From positions 1 to 33,044 of the forward strand of contig NZ_JAEUMN010000109.1 in assembly GCF_016793225.1 (NCBI RefSeq): a stretch of DNA of 33,044 nt, given 5' to 3'. Below the pieces are notes generated by a model. It was not told the DNA's origin. It saw only the letters and a program-made list of their open reading frames with translations, and did no database searches. A program made the position numbers and the translations under genes. Source of the DNA: Phenylobacterium sp. Lineage in GTDB: Bacteria > Pseudomonadota > Alphaproteobacteria > Caulobacterales > Caulobacteraceae. This document shows positions 17,282 through 25,872 of this stretch, one piece after another; the stretch's first letter is position 1; each line of letters begins with the position of its first letter.

Positions 17282-18124
17282 CTAGAGGTCGCTCGCGCGG
17301 AAGGTGTCGCAGGCGTTCGGGTCGCCCGTCTGGGCCCCCCGGCGGAACCACCGCATCCGCTGCTCCGACGACCCGTGCGTGAAGGCGTCGGGCATCACCC
17401 GGCCCTGGGACTTCCGCTGCAGGGTGTCGTCGCCGACCGCGGCGGCGGCGCGCAGGCCGTCCTCGATGTCGCGCGGGTCGAGCGTCACCTGGCCGCCCGA
17501 GACCGAAGCGGCATGGGCGGCCCAAACGCCGGCGTAGCAGTCGGCCTGCAGCTCGAGCCGCACGGCGCCGCTCTCGGCGCCGCGCGCGCCCAGGCGGCGC
17601 GCCCGGTCGGAGGCGCCCGTAAGCGTCTGCACGTGGTGACCGATCTCGTGGGCGATGACGTAGGCCCTAGCGGCCTCGCCGCCGGCGCCGAACTTCGTCT
17701 CCAGCTCCTGCCAGAACGACAGGTCCAGGTAGACCTTGCGGTCTGCCGGGCAATAGAAGGGGCCCATGGCCGACTGGCCCATGCCGCAGCCGGTCCCCGT
17801 GGCCCGGTCGTAGAGCACGATCGCCGCGGGGCGCTCGTACGTCTGGCCGGACTGCCGGAACTGCGCCTGCCACACGTCGTCCACATTGCCCGAGACCACG
17901 TCGACGAAGCGTCCGGCCTCGTCCGCAGGAGCGCCGCGCACGCCCTCCTGCTGCTGCGCGCCGCCGCTCTCCAGCACGCGCGTGGTGGTCGACGGGTCGA
18001 TGCCGAAGACGAAGTAGCCCACCAGGGCCAGGATCACGCCGCCCGCGCCGAGCCCGCCGACACCGGCCGCGCCCATGCCGCGACGGTCCTCGATGTTGCC
18101 GCCGCCTTCGCCGCCCCAGCGCAT
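17282..18124 (-). CDS. neutral zinc metallopeptidase, YpfJ family (280 aa)
   Basis: Membrane-anchored zinc metallopeptidase-like protein (PF04228). It begins with the family's MRW...NIEDRRG motif, has one membrane helix (about residues 20-42), and an extracytoplasmic peptidase domain with FYCPADRKVYLDLSFW, the zinc motif HEIGHH (159-164), ELQADCYAGVWA (third ligand region) and a late GSSEQRMRWF motif. Length is typical (280-300). ATG 18124 is chosen because the family begins here and GGAG lies about 8 bases upstream; the frame is open to 18295, but that part is Arg-rich and unrelated. Substrate is unknown for the family. It is the last gene in a minus-strand run with the 18180 and 18575 genes. 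Confidence 0.9.
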   Translation of the reverse strand: MRWGGEGGGNIEDRRGMGAAGVGGLGAGGVILALVGYFVFGIDPSTTTRVLESGGAQQQEGVRGAPADEAGRFVDVVSGNVDDVWQAQFRQSGQTYERPAAIVLYDRATGTGCGMGQSAMGPFYCPADRKVYLDLSFWQELETKFGAGGEAARAYVIAHEIGHHVQTLTGASDRARRLGARGAESGAVRLELQADCYAGVWAAHAASVSGGQVTLDPRDIEDGLRAAAAVGDDTLQRKSQGRVMPDAFTHGSSEQRMRWFRRGAQTGDPNACDTFRASDL

Positions 18125-18179
18125 GGATGCTCTCCGCTCGACCTCGACGCCCACGGCGCCGCTCTGGAAATGTGGACGC

Positions 18180-18551
18180 TCAGCGGCGGTTCCGCGCCGC
18201 CTCCTGGACCTTGCGGTTGGAGTCGGCCAGAGCCTCGTCCGGAACCGACGGATAGTCCCCCTGCGACGCCGGGGCGACCGGGGCGACCGGAGCATGCCTC
18301 AGCACCGGAACCTGGCGCGGTCCCACGTCCCCACGCCGAAGCTGAAGATCCAGCGCCGCCTCGTCGGCGCGCTGGCGGGCCGCCAGGGCTTCCAGCTGGT
18401 TCGCCTGGTCGATCGCGCGGCGCTGCGCGGCCTCCTGCTGCGCCCGAAGGTCGAGCAGCTGGCCCTGGCTCAGGGGATCGAGGATCTGCGCCGCCGCCGG
18501 GCCCGCCGCCGTCAGCAGCGCCAGGACGATGATATTGCGCGCGAAGCCCAT
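18180..18551 (-). CDS. secreted Ala/Gln-rich helical protein, unknown (123 aa)
   Basis: Not a family I recognise. The signal peptide (MGFARNIIVLALLTAAGPAAA) is followed by a strongly helical, Gln/Ala/Arg-rich segment (about residues 28-72) with a possible coiled-coil pattern, then a Pro/Val-rich linker (VPVLRHAPVAPVAPA) and a polar tail. No cysteines or catalytic motifs. It is 23 bp downstream of the TPR protein gene and 55 bp upstream of the metallopeptidase, all on the minus strand, so a common transcript is likely. A periplasmic structural or adaptor role is possible but not shown. Confidence 0.65.
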   Translation of the reverse strand: MGFARNIIVLALLTAAGPAAAQILDPLSQGQLLDLRAQQEAAQRRAIDQANQLEALAARQRADEAALDLQLRRGDVGPRQVPVLRHAPVAPVAPASQGDYPSVPDEALADSNRKVQEAARNRR

Positions 18552-18574
18552 GACATGACGCGAACGGACGACGC

Positions 18575-19138
18575 CTAGCGCCGTTCCACCGTGAACCGCG
18601 CCAGCTCCTTCTTCGGCATCTCCCAGTCCGGCTTCAGCTCGACCGCCTTCTGGTAGTCGAAGTAGGCGGCCTTCAGATCGTCCAGGCCCTCATAGGCCAG
18701 CGCGCGGTTGTAGTAGGCCTTCTCCGGCTCCTCGACGCCCAGCTCGAGCGCCTTGTTCAGGTCGCTGAGGCCGTCCGAGAAGCGCCGCGCCCCGACGGCG
18801 GCGGCGCCGCGGTTGACGTAGGCCTCGCCCAGGTCGGGCTTGGTCTCGATCGCCCGGTTGAAGTCGAACTGGGCCGAGGCGAACTCCCGGCGGCGCAGCT
18901 TCAGCACGCCGCGGTTCACGTAGGTGCCCGCGCGGTCGCGCAGGTTCAGCATCTCGGTTTCGAGCGCCAGCGTGCAGATCGCCTCGAAGCGCGCCTCGGA
19001 CTCGCCGCCGAGCGCGGCCTTCGAGCAGTCGCGCGCCATGCCGCCGCCGAGCACGGTCACAGCGCCGGCGCTCGCCGCCGAGGCTCCGGCCAGGCCGGCG
19101 CAGAGCGCCAGGATGAAGAGTGCGGGGGTATTGGGCAT
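18575..19138 (-). CDS. periplasmic TPR-repeat protein (187 aa)
   Basis: Exported protein with a signal peptide (residues 1-25) and three to four tetratricopeptide repeats between about residues 65 and 175. Repeat starts are visible at YVNRGVLKLRRREFASAQFDFNRAIETKP, YVNRGAAAVGARRFSDGLSDLNKALELG and YYNRALAYEGLDDLKAAYFDYQKAVELKP. Two cysteines (in RDCSK and AICTL) precede the repeats. TPR arrays act as protein-binding scaffolds; the partner is unknown. The gene heads a probable minus-strand operon with the 18180 secreted protein and perhaps the metallopeptidase. Start is ATG 19138, though the ribosome binding site is not strong. Confidence 0.8.
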   Translation of the reverse strand: MPNTPALFILALCAGLAGASAASAGAVTVLGGGMARDCSKAALGGESEARFEAICTLALETEMLNLRDRAGTYVNRGVLKLRRREFASAQFDFNRAIETKPDLGEAYVNRGAAAVGARRFSDGLSDLNKALELGVEEPEKAYYNRALAYEGLDDLKAAYFDYQKAVELKPDWEMPKKELARFTVERR

Positions 19139-19199
19139 CGTTCGCTTCCCTCAGGCCGCTACGTCGCCGAGGGTCCGCCCGTAACCGTGTCGTGTCAAT

Positions 19200-20138
19200 T
19201 CACCCCGGGCGCGAGGGCGGCCGGAAGCGGCGCAGCTCGCGATGCAGGATGTAGACGCCGCTCGCCGCCACGACCACCGCCCCGACGAGCGTCAGCGGAT
19301 GGGGCAGCTCGCCCCAGATGACCAGACCGAGAAGGCTGGCCCAGACGAGTTGGGTGTAGTCGAAGGGCGCGATGACCCCGACCGGCGCCTGGCGCAGGGC
19401 CTCGGTCAGGAACAGCTGGCCGACGCCGCCGATCAGTCCGCCCAGCACCAGGGCCGCGAGCGTGAGCGGATCCGGCGTCACCCAGTGGAAAGCCGAGCCG
19501 ACGGCGCCCAGGACGACCCCGCCCAGCGTGAAATAGAAGACGATCGTCGGCCCCCGCTCGGTGTCCGAGATCTGGCGGATGGCCACCATCGCGCCGGCGG
19601 CTCCGAGCGCGCTCAGGATGCCCAGGGTCACCCCCGGGACATTCATCTCGCCGGGGATCGGCCGGGCCATGATCAGCACGCCGAGAAAGCCCACGAAGAC
19701 GGCGGCCCAGCGGTGCCGCCCGACCTTCTCGGACAACAGGAGCGCGGAGAGCGCGGTCATGAACAGCGGCGAGGTGAACTGGAGCGCCGTGGCTTCGGTC
19801 AGGGGCAGGTGCTGGACCGCCGAGAAGCCGCACACCATCCCGGTGAGACCGACGATCGACCTGGTCGCGTGCCCCAGCGGCCGCTGGGTCCGCAGGACCG
19901 AGAAGCCGGTCGTCCGCGCGATGTAGAGGCCCAGCGGAATGAAGGCGAAGAGATTGCGGAACAGGATGATCTCGAAGACCGGGACGCCCCGGGACCCGGT
20001 CCACTTCACGATGGCCGACAGGCAGGCCATGCAGGCCATCGCGGCCACCCGCAAGGCGATCCCCAGGAGAATCCGGGGCTGAGGCGGGGCGGCGGCGGTC
20101 ACCTGGGTTCTTAAGGAGGCCGGCGGCCCGTTCGTCAA
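19200..20138 (-). CDS. DMT-superfamily (EamA) transporter (312 aa)
   Basis: Inner-membrane exporter-type protein with ten predicted helices in two EamA repeats (about residues 28-155 and 165-300). Typical marks are RNLFAFIPLG, LPLTEATALQFTSPLF near the end of the first repeat and APVGVIAPFDYTQLVWASLLG in the second, which contains the usual xxPF(D/E)Y motif. This matches RhaT/YdcZ-like DMT permeases often annotated as metabolite or S-adenosylmethionine carriers; substrate is not predictable. The start is uncertain: TTG 20138 gives a polar 26-residue lead, GTG 20102 is another option, and neither has a good ribosome binding site. Confidence 0.85.
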   Translation of the reverse strand: MTNGPPASLRTQVTAAAPPQPRILLGIALRVAAMACMACLSAIVKWTGSRGVPVFEIILFRNLFAFIPLGLYIARTTGFSVLRTQRPLGHATRSIVGLTGMVCGFSAVQHLPLTEATALQFTSPLFMTALSALLLSEKVGRHRWAAVFVGFLGVLIMARPIPGEMNVPGVTLGILSALGAAGAMVAIRQISDTERGPTIVFYFTLGGVVLGAVGSAFHWVTPDPLTLAALVLGGLIGGVGQLFLTEALRQAPVGVIAPFDYTQLVWASLLGLVIWGELPHPLTLVGAVVVAASGVYILHRELRRFRPPSRPG

Positions 20139-20251
20139 TCACGGAGGCGTCCCGACCTCCCGCGAGGACCGCACGCGCCGCGCCCGAATGTGTTCCAGCC
20201 TTTACGGCCAGGCCGGGTCCGGGTTCTGTTCGGCTTCGGGGAGGCGATCCG

Positions 20252-20671
20252 ATGCAAAGTCCGATCCTGCAGCCGGTGGCTGCGCTGGTGTTGTGGTCGT
20301 TCGTGATGTGGGCCTGGCTCTACGCCACTCGGATCCCGGCCATGCGACAGGCAAAGGTCCCGATGGACCCCGCCATGACCAAGGATGATCTCAATCAGGC
20401 GCTGCCCCCGCAGGTGCGCTGGAAGGCGGACAACTACAATCACCTGATGGAGCAGCCGACGCTGTTCTACGCCACGGCGCTGGCTCTTGCCGTCGCCGGC
20501 GCGGGCGACGGGCTGAACCTGTGGCTGGCGTGGGCCTACGTGGGCCTGCGGGTCGCGCACAGCCTCGTCCAGGCCACGACGAACATCATCAAGGTCAGGT
20601 GGGCGCTGTTCATGCTGGGCTCGCTCGCCCTGCTGGCCATGGCCGCGCGGCTCGCCGTGTCGCTGGCCTAG
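20252..20671 (+). CDS. MAPEG family membrane protein (139 aa)
   Basis: Four-helix membrane protein of the MAPEG group, related to microsomal glutathione transferases. Recognisable pattern: a first helix (LQPVAALVLWSFVMWAWLYATRIPA), the loop ending KADNYNHLMEQPTLFYA, then helices around YVGLRVAHSLVQ and the C-terminal LFMLGSLALLAMAARL. The N(H/Y)xxExP motif is present as NHLMEQP. Bacterial members have no settled role; glutathione-linked detoxification is the family's theme. ATG 20252 has GGGGAGG about 9 bases upstream. Its stop codon shares CTAG with the stop of the opposing sugar transferase gene. Confidence 0.85.
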   Translation: MQSPILQPVAALVLWSFVMWAWLYATRIPAMRQAKVPMDPAMTKDDLNQALPPQVRWKADNYNHLMEQPTLFYATALALAVAGAGDGLNLWLAWAYVGLRVAHSLVQATTNIIKVRWALFMLGSLALLAMAARLAVSLA

Positions 20672-21330
20672 AAGGCCTGGGCGTCGCCGAACAGCAGCGG
20701 CGCCGTGCGGGCCACGATGGCGAGGTCGCGGGTGAAGGACCAGCCTTCGATGTAGCTGTTGTCGGCCTCGATGCGGCGGCGAAGCCCCTCGTCGTCCAGG
20801 ACCTCGCCGCGCAGGCCCAGCACCTGGGCTTCGCCCGTGAGGCCGGGACGGGCCCGGAAACGGCCCTCGTAGTCCGGCACGCGCCGCGACCATTCCGCAT
20901 CGTGGCTCAGGGCGTGCGGCCGCGGGCCCACGATCGACATCTCCCCCTTCAGCACGTTGAGCAGCTGGGGCAGTTCGTCCAGGCTGAGCTTCCGGAGCAG
21001 CCCGCCCAGCGGCGTGATGCGGGCGTCCCCTCGGACGGCCTGGCGGACGCCGTCGCCGTCCTCGGTGACCGTCATGGTGCGGAACTTGTAGATGCGGAAG
21101 GGGCGGCCGTTCAGGCCCGTCCGCTGCTGCCGGAAGAGGATCGGGCCCTCGCTCTCCATCCAGATCGCGGTTCCGATCAGCATGAGCAGCGGCAGGAAGG
21201 CGAGCAGCGCCAGGCCGGCGACGGCGACATCGAACGCGCGCTTGCGGCGGCTTGCGGCGACGCGCAAGGCCTTCCGGGGGCTACGTAAGGTCATATGATC
21301 GCGGTGCGCCGCGGACGCGATGACGGCCAT
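20668..21330 (-). CDS. polyprenyl-phosphate sugar-1-phosphate transferase (220 aa)
   Basis: Monotopic membrane enzyme that loads a sugar phosphate onto undecaprenyl phosphate to start a polysaccharide. The conserved C-terminal catalytic domain is complete: KRAFDVAVAGLALLAFLPLL (reentrant helix), GPILFRQQRTGLNGRPFRIYKFRTM, LRKLSLDELPQLLNVLKGEMSIVGPRPH (with the Asp-Glu catalytic pair) and ARPGLTGEAQV. It is the short form, like the PssY or HfsE catalytic domain, without the N-terminal four-helix WbaP part. AGAGG precedes ATG 21330; ATG 21294 is an alternative without a ribosome binding site. No other polysaccharide gene is nearby, so it is a stand-alone initiator, possibly redundant with others. 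Confidence 0.9.
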   Translation of the reverse strand: MAVIASAAHRDHMTLRSPRKALRVAASRRKRAFDVAVAGLALLAFLPLLMLIGTAIWMESEGPILFRQQRTGLNGRPFRIYKFRTMTVTEDGDGVRQAVRGDARITPLGGLLRKLSLDELPQLLNVLKGEMSIVGPRPHALSHDAEWSRRVPDYEGRFRARPGLTGEAQVLGLRGEVLDDEGLRRRIEADNSYIEGWSFTRDLAIVARTAPLLFGDAQAF

Positions 21331-21478
21331 CCCCTGCCCAGCCTCTGTGCTCCACCCGACACAACCTTCAACAGCCCGGACGACAGCGTTGTTCCGGTCT
21401 GGGGCGATTTCAGGGAGGAATTCTGTCGCAGCGCGTTCCCGGGGCGCCTAAGGTCGTGGGGCGTGGGAGGCGCCTGAC

Positions 21479-22264
21479 ATGGCCAGAAAGCTGGTGGATC
21501 TGTCGATCCCGATCACGAACGACATCATTTCCGACCCCGCGACCATGCGGCCGAAGGTGACCTACTTCCGGCATCGCGAGACGGTGCCGCAGATGGCCGC
21601 GTCCTTCCCGGGCCTCGAGGCCGAGCACCTGCCGGAGGGGGAAGGCTGGGCGGTGGAGCAACTGACGCTGTCGACCCACAACGGCACCCACATGGACGCG
21701 CCGTGGCACTTTCATTCCACCACCGACCAGTCGGTGGCGAGGCGGCCCGCGCCGACGATCGACGAAGGCCCGCTGGAGTACTTCCTGCAGCCCGGCGTGA
21801 AGCTCGACTTCCGGCGCTTTCCCGACGGCTACGTGGCGGGGGCCGCCGACGTGGAGGCGGAACTGGCGCGCATCGGCCACGAGCTCAAGCCGCTCGACAT
21901 CGTCCTCGTGAACACGGCGGCCGGCGCCGCGTACGGCGATCCCGACTTCATCCATCGCGGCTGCGGCATGGGCGAGGAGGCGACGCTGTACCTCACCGAG
22001 CGCGGCGTGAAGGTGGTCGGCACCGACGCCTGGTCCTGGGACGCGCCGTTCAGCCATACCGCCCGCAAGTGGGCCGAGACCAAGGACCCCCGCATCATCT
22101 GGGAAGGCCACAAGGCGGGACGCTTCCGCGAGTACTACCAGATCGAGAAGCTGACGAACCTGGAGGCGCTGCCGGCCAACGGCTTCACCCTCTCGTGCTT
22201 CCCGGTGAAGATCGCCGGCGCGTCCGCGGGCTGGATCCGCGCCGTAGCGATCCTCGACAGCTAG
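21479..22264 (+). CDS. cyclase family protein, kynurenine-formamidase-like (261 aa)
   Basis: Metal-dependent hydrolase of the PF04199 fold. It opens with [13 protein letters not shown] and contains the metal-binding motif [12 protein letters not shown] (HxGTHxDxPxH), then later conserved pieces [27 protein letters not shown] and the C-terminal [23 protein letters not shown]. Family members include kynurenine formamidase, isatin hydrolase and polyketide cyclases; this one's length and the '[10 protein letters not shown]' pattern fit the isatin-hydrolase/hypothetical branch as well as formamidase, so no gene name is given. No kynurenine pathway gene is adjacent. The ATG at 21479 follows GGGAGG. 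Its stop shares CTAG with the opposing dehydrogenase stop. Confidence 0.85.
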   Translation: MARKLVDLSIPITNDIISDPATMRPKVTYFRHRETVPQMAASFPGLEAEHLPEGEGWAVEQLTLSTHNGTHMDAPWHFHSTTDQSVARRPAPTIDEGPLEYFLQPGVKLDFRRFPDGYVAGAADVEAELARIGHELKPLDIVLVNTAAGAAYGDPDFIHRGCGMGEEATLYLTERGVKVVGTDAWSWDAPFSHTARKWAETKDPRIIWEGHKAGRFREYYQIEKLTNLEALPANGFTLSCFPVKIAGASAGWIRAVAILDS

Positions 22265-23490
22265 CGCTTCGGGGTCAGACGCACGATGCGGCCCGCAGGT
22301 CCGCCGGCCAGCAGGTAGATCGAGCCGTCCGCCGCCTGGCGGATATCGCGCCAGTAGGCGCCCGGAAGGTCCAGGCGCTCCTCGCCGACCACGCGATCGT
22401 TCTTGAGGGTGAGGCGCGTGATGTGGCCGCCCGGCAGGCCCTGCGGCTGCTGGCCGGCGATCAGCAGGCTGCCCTTCCAGGCCGGGAAGGCTGCCCCCGT
22501 GTAGAAGATCGCGCCCGCCGGCGCGATGACGGGATCCCAGTAGTAGAGCGGCTGCTCCATCCCCGCGCGCTGCGTCTCGCCGCCCGTGATCGGCGCCTTG
22601 GCCGGTCCGTAGTTCACGCCGTAGCTGATGGTGGGCCAGCCATAGTCCTTGCCCTTGCGCGCGACGTTGAGTTCGTCGCCGCCCTGCGGACCGTACTCGA
22701 CGGTCCAGAGTTCGCCGGTCTGGGGATGCAGCGTGGCGGCCTGGATGTTGCGGTGGCCGATCGACCAGATCTCGGGCCGGGCGCCCGCCTTGCCGACGAA
22801 CGGATTGTCCTTCGGGACCGAGCCGTCCGCGCCGATCCGCACGATCTTGCCGATGAGGCTGTCGAGGTTCTGGGCCTGCTTCTGGCCGTCCGGCACGAAC
22901 CGGTCCCCCTGGGTGACGAAGAGCCGCCCGGCTCGGTCGAAGACCAGGCGGGAGCCGAAATGCAGGGGCGAGTTCAGCGAGGGCTTCTGGCGGTAGATCA
23001 CCGTGAGGTCCTCGAGCCGCGGAGTCGGCCCCTCGGTAAGCCGAGCCCGGGCCACCGCGGTGTTGTTCGTGTTGTCGGCCTGGGCCTCGGCATAGCTGAG
23101 GTAGACCAGCCGGTTGCGGGCGAACGCGGGGTCCAGCACCACGTCCAGCAGGCCGCCCTGGCCGCGGCCCAGCACCTGCGGCGCGCCGGCCAGCGGCTCG
23201 GACAAGGTCCCGTCGGCGCCGACCAGGCGCACGGCGCCGGCCATGCGCTCGGTCACCAGCATCCGTCCGTCGGGCAGCAGGGCGATGGCCCAGGGGAACT
23301 TGAGCCCGGTCGCCACGGTGGCGGTCTCGAAGGCGACGCCGAGCTTCTGCTCGGGCGCCCGCGTCTGGCCGGCGAAGGCCGGCTTGTAGGGCGTGATCGG
23401 CGGCCGGGTTTCCACGCCCTGGGCCTGGGCGGCCAGCGGCGCGGCCGCCAGGAGCGTCAGGGCGGCGGCGAGACTGCGGACGGACGGCAT
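22261..23490 (-). CDS. PQQ-dependent sugar dehydrogenase, YliI-like (409 aa)
   Basis: Periplasmic six-bladed beta-propeller of the GSDH family (PF07995), expected to oxidise aldose sugars with pyrroloquinoline quinone. A signal peptide ([23 protein letters not shown]) precedes [104 protein letters not shown] and a late GGHITRLTL. These track E. coli YliI (aldose sugar dehydrogenase) closely, and the length fits. The ATG at 23490 begins the signal peptide; the frame is open to 23742, but that region is leader. No PQQ-synthesis gene is in the window. Confidence 0.9.
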   Translation of the reverse strand: MPSVRSLAAALTLLAAAPLAAQAQGVETRPPITPYKPAFAGQTRAPEQKLGVAFETATVATGLKFPWAIALLPDGRMLVTERMAGAVRLVGADGTLSEPLAGAPQVLGRGQGGLLDVVLDPAFARNRLVYLSYAEAQADNTNNTAVARARLTEGPTPRLEDLTVIYRQKPSLNSPLHFGSRLVFDRAGRLFVTQGDRFVPDGQKQAQNLDSLIGKIVRIGADGSVPKDNPFVGKAGARPEIWSIGHRNIQAATLHPQTGELWTVEYGPQGGDELNVARKGKDYGWPTISYGVNYGPAKAPITGGETQRAGMEQPLYYWDPVIAPAGAIFYTGAAFPAWKGSLLIAGQQPQGLPGGHITRLTLKNDRVVGEERLDLPGAYWRDIRQAADGSIYLLAGGPAGRIVRLTPKR

Positions 23491-23573
23491 GCAAGGCTCC
23501 GAAGGCTGAGGCGGCACGGATAGAGCAGGCCGCCGCCTTCGCCACAAGCCCACGGCGCAGCCGCGCGATGGCG

Positions 23574-23600
23574 CTTGCGCAACTGCGAGTGAGTTGCAAG
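23574..23600. promoter_or_regulatory. nested inverted repeats, possible Fur-type operator
   Basis: GCAAC (23579-23583) pairs with GTTGC (23593-23597), and TGCGAGTGAGTTGCA (23584-23598) is a near-palindrome that resembles the TGCgAnTGAnTCGCA-like sites of alphaproteobacterial Fur/Irr-type regulators. It lies 32 bp before the HhH gene and 84 bp from the divergent sugar dehydrogenase start. Confidence 0.3.
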
Positions 23601-23629
23601 AAAGTCGCATCCCCCCTTTGGAGAAGATC

Positions 23630-24118
23630 ATGCGCAAGGTGCTCCGTACGACGCTCGTCGCCGGTCTCATCGCTCTCACGACTGGCGGCGTCGCCTTCAG
23701 CCAGTCGCGGCCCAAGCTGGCGCCGCCCGCCGGGACGCCCATGGCGACGACTCACCTGAACCCCAACCGGGCGACCGAGGCGCAACTGCGCGCGGTCCCC
23801 GGGCTCAGCGCCGAGCTGGTGCGCGACATCATCCGCAACCGGCCCTATGCGACGCAGGGCGCGTTCGCCAAGGTGGTGGCCGGCAAGGTCCCCGAGGCGC
23901 AGCTGCCCGCGCTCTACGCCGCCGTCTTTGTCCCGATCAGCCTCAACAACGCCTCGCGGGACGACATCATGCTGATCCCTGGCATGACGCGCCGCATGGC
24001 GCACGAGTTCGAGGAGTACCGCCCCTACAAGGACCTGGCGCAGTTCGACCGCGAGATCGGCAAGTACGTCGACGCCAAGGAAGTGGCGCGCCTGCGCAGC
24101 TACGTCACCCTGCCCTGA
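23630..24118 (+). CDS. exported protein with two helix-hairpin-helix motifs (162 aa)
   Basis: ComEA-like in fold but with two HhH units. The signal peptide ([24 protein letters not shown]) is followed by unit 1 ([30 protein letters not shown]) and unit 2 ([30 protein letters not shown]), each in the LNxAxxxxLxxxPGxxxxxAxxIxxxRP pattern. In ComEA this motif binds incoming DNA during transformation, but many secreted HhH proteins of this length have no proven DNA role. ATG 23630 has GGAG 8-11 bases upstream. The end overlaps the MsrQ-like gene by 14 bp on the opposite strand. Duplication of the motif within one chain is a family variation, not an error. Confidence 0.82.
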   Translation: MRKVLRTTLVAGLIALTTGGVAFSQSRPKLAPPAGTPMATTHLNPNRATEAQLRAVPGLSAELVRDIIRNRPYATQGAFAKVVAGKVPEAQLPALYAAVFVPISLNNASRDDIMLIPGMTRRMAHEFEEYRPYKDLAQFDREIGKYVDAKEVARLRSYVTLP

Positions 24119-24686
24119 CGGTCTTCCGGCGCAGCGCCAGACGGACAAGGATCACGGCGGCCAGCACGCCGCCGTGGATCCAGCCGACGAGCGGATCGAA
24201 GGCGGTGATCACCCAGTGCGCGATGGTGAGCGCGGCCCCCGCGTAGACCATCCGGTGCAGGATCCGCCACCGCGGCCCCAGCGCGCGGACGGACGCATCG
24301 TTGCTGGTGATCGCCAGCACCGCGAAGACCACGAACCCGACCCAGCCCACGGCCATGCCGGGATCGAGCGCCTCGCGCACGATCAGCACCGGCATCTCGG
24401 CCTTGCGCGCCAGGTAGACCCCAAGGTGCAGCAGGGCGTAGCCGAACACGGCGACGCCCAGGTCGCGACGCCGGCGCAGCAGCCATACCGTCCAGCCGGC
24501 CCGGGGAAACGCCAGGCGCAGGCCGGTCACCGCCAGCACCACGACCAGCAAGCGCACGGCCCACTCGCCGCTCAACTGGATGGCCTCGCCGTAGCCCAGA
24601 GCTCCGGTGGCATGGCGCGCGACGATCCAGACGCCAGGAACCGAGAGCAGTCCCCAGAGGAGCAGTTGCGGCGGCGAGAGCTTCAC
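24105..24686 (-). CDS. MsrQ/YedZ-like heme-binding membrane protein (193 aa)
   Basis: Inner-membrane b-type cytochrome of the ferric-reductase-like fold. In the known system MsrQ passes electrons from the quinone pool or flavin reductase to the periplasmic methionine-sulfoxide reductase MsrP. Visible are six hydrophobic segments, TGLRLAFPRAGW, the RRRRDLGVAVFGYALLHLGVYL stretch with a candidate heme His, and RILHRMVYAGAALTIAHWVITAFDP with two more histidines. The start appears to be GTG 24686 (VKLSPPQLLLWG), with GGGG about 11 bases upstream; length is slightly under the usual 200-210. No msrP is in the window, so MsrP may be encoded elsewhere or the protein may serve another partner. Confidence 0.75.
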   Translation of the reverse strand: MKLSPPQLLLWGLLSVPGVWIVARHATGALGYGEAIQLSGEWAVRLLVVVLAVTGLRLAFPRAGWTVWLLRRRRDLGVAVFGYALLHLGVYLARKAEMPVLIVREALDPGMAVGWVGFVVFAVLAITSNDASVRALGPRWRILHRMVYAGAALTIAHWVITAFDPLVGWIHGGVLAAVILVRLALRRKTVRAG

Positions 24687-24779
24687 GACAGTGCAATCCC
24701 CGTTGCGGACGGAACGCCATGGGGCTGGGCCGCCGCAACGGCAAGCCCCTAAGCTCGGCGTCCAGCGCGGAGGTTGCCC

Positions 24780-25865
24780 ATGAAGACGGTCCTGGTCGCC
24801 GGCGCCACCGGCCTGGTGGGCGAGGCGGCGGTCGCCCGGTTCGCCGCCGCGGGCTGGAATGTGATCGCGGTTTCGCGCCGGACGCCCGAGCCGACCGTCG
24901 CGGCGTCCGTTCGCCACATCGCCGTGGACCTCACCGACCCGGCCGCCTGCCGCGCGGCGCTCGGTGGGCTCGGCGAAGTGACCCACCTCGTCTACGCCGC
25001 GCTCTACGAGAAGCCCGGCCTGCTCGCCGGGTGGCGCGAGACGGACCAGATGGAGACCAACCTCTCCATGCTGCGCAACCTGCTGGAGCCGCTGGCCGCC
25101 GCCCGACCCCTTCGGCACGTCACCCTGCTGCAGGGGACCAAGGCCTACGGCGCACACCTGCGGGCGCGCATTCCGATCCCGGCCCGCGAGCGGGCGCCGC
25201 GCGACGACCACGCCAACTTCTACTGGCTGCAGGAGGACTACCTGCGCGCCACGGCTGGTACGCGGGGCTTCGACTGGACCATCTTCCGGCCGCAGATCGT
25301 CGTCGGGGCCGCCTGGGGCGCGGCCATGAACCCCCTGCTGCCGCTGGCCGTGTACGCCGCCATCCGGCGCGAGCTGGGCCAGCCCTTCGCGTACACGGGC
25401 GGCGCGCCCCAGGTCATGGAGCTGGTCGACCCGCGCCTGCTGGGGGAGGCGTTCGCCTGGGCCGCAGAAGCGCCGGCCGCCGCCGGGGAGACCTTCAACA
25501 TCACCAACGGCGACGTCTTCGCCTGGAGCGAGGTGTGGCCGGCCATGGCCGAGGCGTTCGGGATGGCGCAAGGCCCCGACGAGCCCCTGCGCCTCGCCGA
25601 ATGGCTGCCGGCCCACGCGGAGATCTGGGACCGCATCGTCGCGCGCGAGGGGCTGCGGCCGATCCCGCTGGACCGCCTGCTCGGCGAAAGCCATCACTAC
25701 GTCGACGCGCTCACGCGCCCGGGCGTGACCGCGGTCACGCTGCCGATCCTGGTCAGCACGATCAAGCTGCGGCAGGCGGGCTTCGGGGCCTGCTACGACA
25801 CCGAGGACACCCTGCGGTTCTGGATCGCCGAGATGGCGCGGCGGAAGCTGATCCCGACGCCCTGA
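24780..25865 (+). CDS. PRISE-type SDR oxidoreductase (361 aa)
   Basis: NAD(P)H-dependent short-chain reductase of the extended class. The Rossmann motif is VAGATGLVGEAAVARFAAAGWNV (GxTGxxG) near the N-terminus, followed by LLQGTKAYG with the unusual active-site lysine seen in PRISE enzymes (progesterone 5-beta-reductase / iridoid synthase-like), ANFYWLQEDYLR with the family Tyr, FRPQIVVGAAWGAAMN and NPLLPLAVYAAI. PRISE enzymes reduce the C=C of enones. The bacterial members are poorly characterised. ATG 24780 has GGAGG 8-12 bases upstream. The next gene on the opposite strand ends 7 bp away. Catalytic set looks complete. Confidence 0.85.
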   Translation: MKTVLVAGATGLVGEAAVARFAAAGWNVIAVSRRTPEPTVAASVRHIAVDLTDPAACRAALGGLGEVTHLVYAALYEKPGLLAGWRETDQMETNLSMLRNLLEPLAAARPLRHVTLLQGTKAYGAHLRARIPIPARERAPRDDHANFYWLQEDYLRATAGTRGFDWTIFRPQIVVGAAWGAAMNPLLPLAVYAAIRRELGQPFAYTGGAPQVMELVDPRLLGEAFAWAAEAPAAAGETFNITNGDVFAWSEVWPAMAEAFGMAQGPDEPLRLAEWLPAHAEIWDRIVAREGLRPIPLDRLLGESHHYVDALTRPGVTAVTLPILVSTIKLRQAGFGACYDTEDTLRFWIAEMARRKLIPTP

Positions 25866-25872
25866 CCGCGCT

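Noticed and set aside
19195-20142. Second minus-strand frame over the DMT transporter
   Set aside because: Arg/Pro/Gly-rich, no helices; the neighbouring frame gives ten clear membrane segments.
21410-24148. 912-residue minus-strand open frame spanning cyclase, dehydrogenase and HhH genes
   Set aside because: It crosses three well-supported genes and carries no domain; its central part is an out-of-frame reading of the sugar dehydrogenase.
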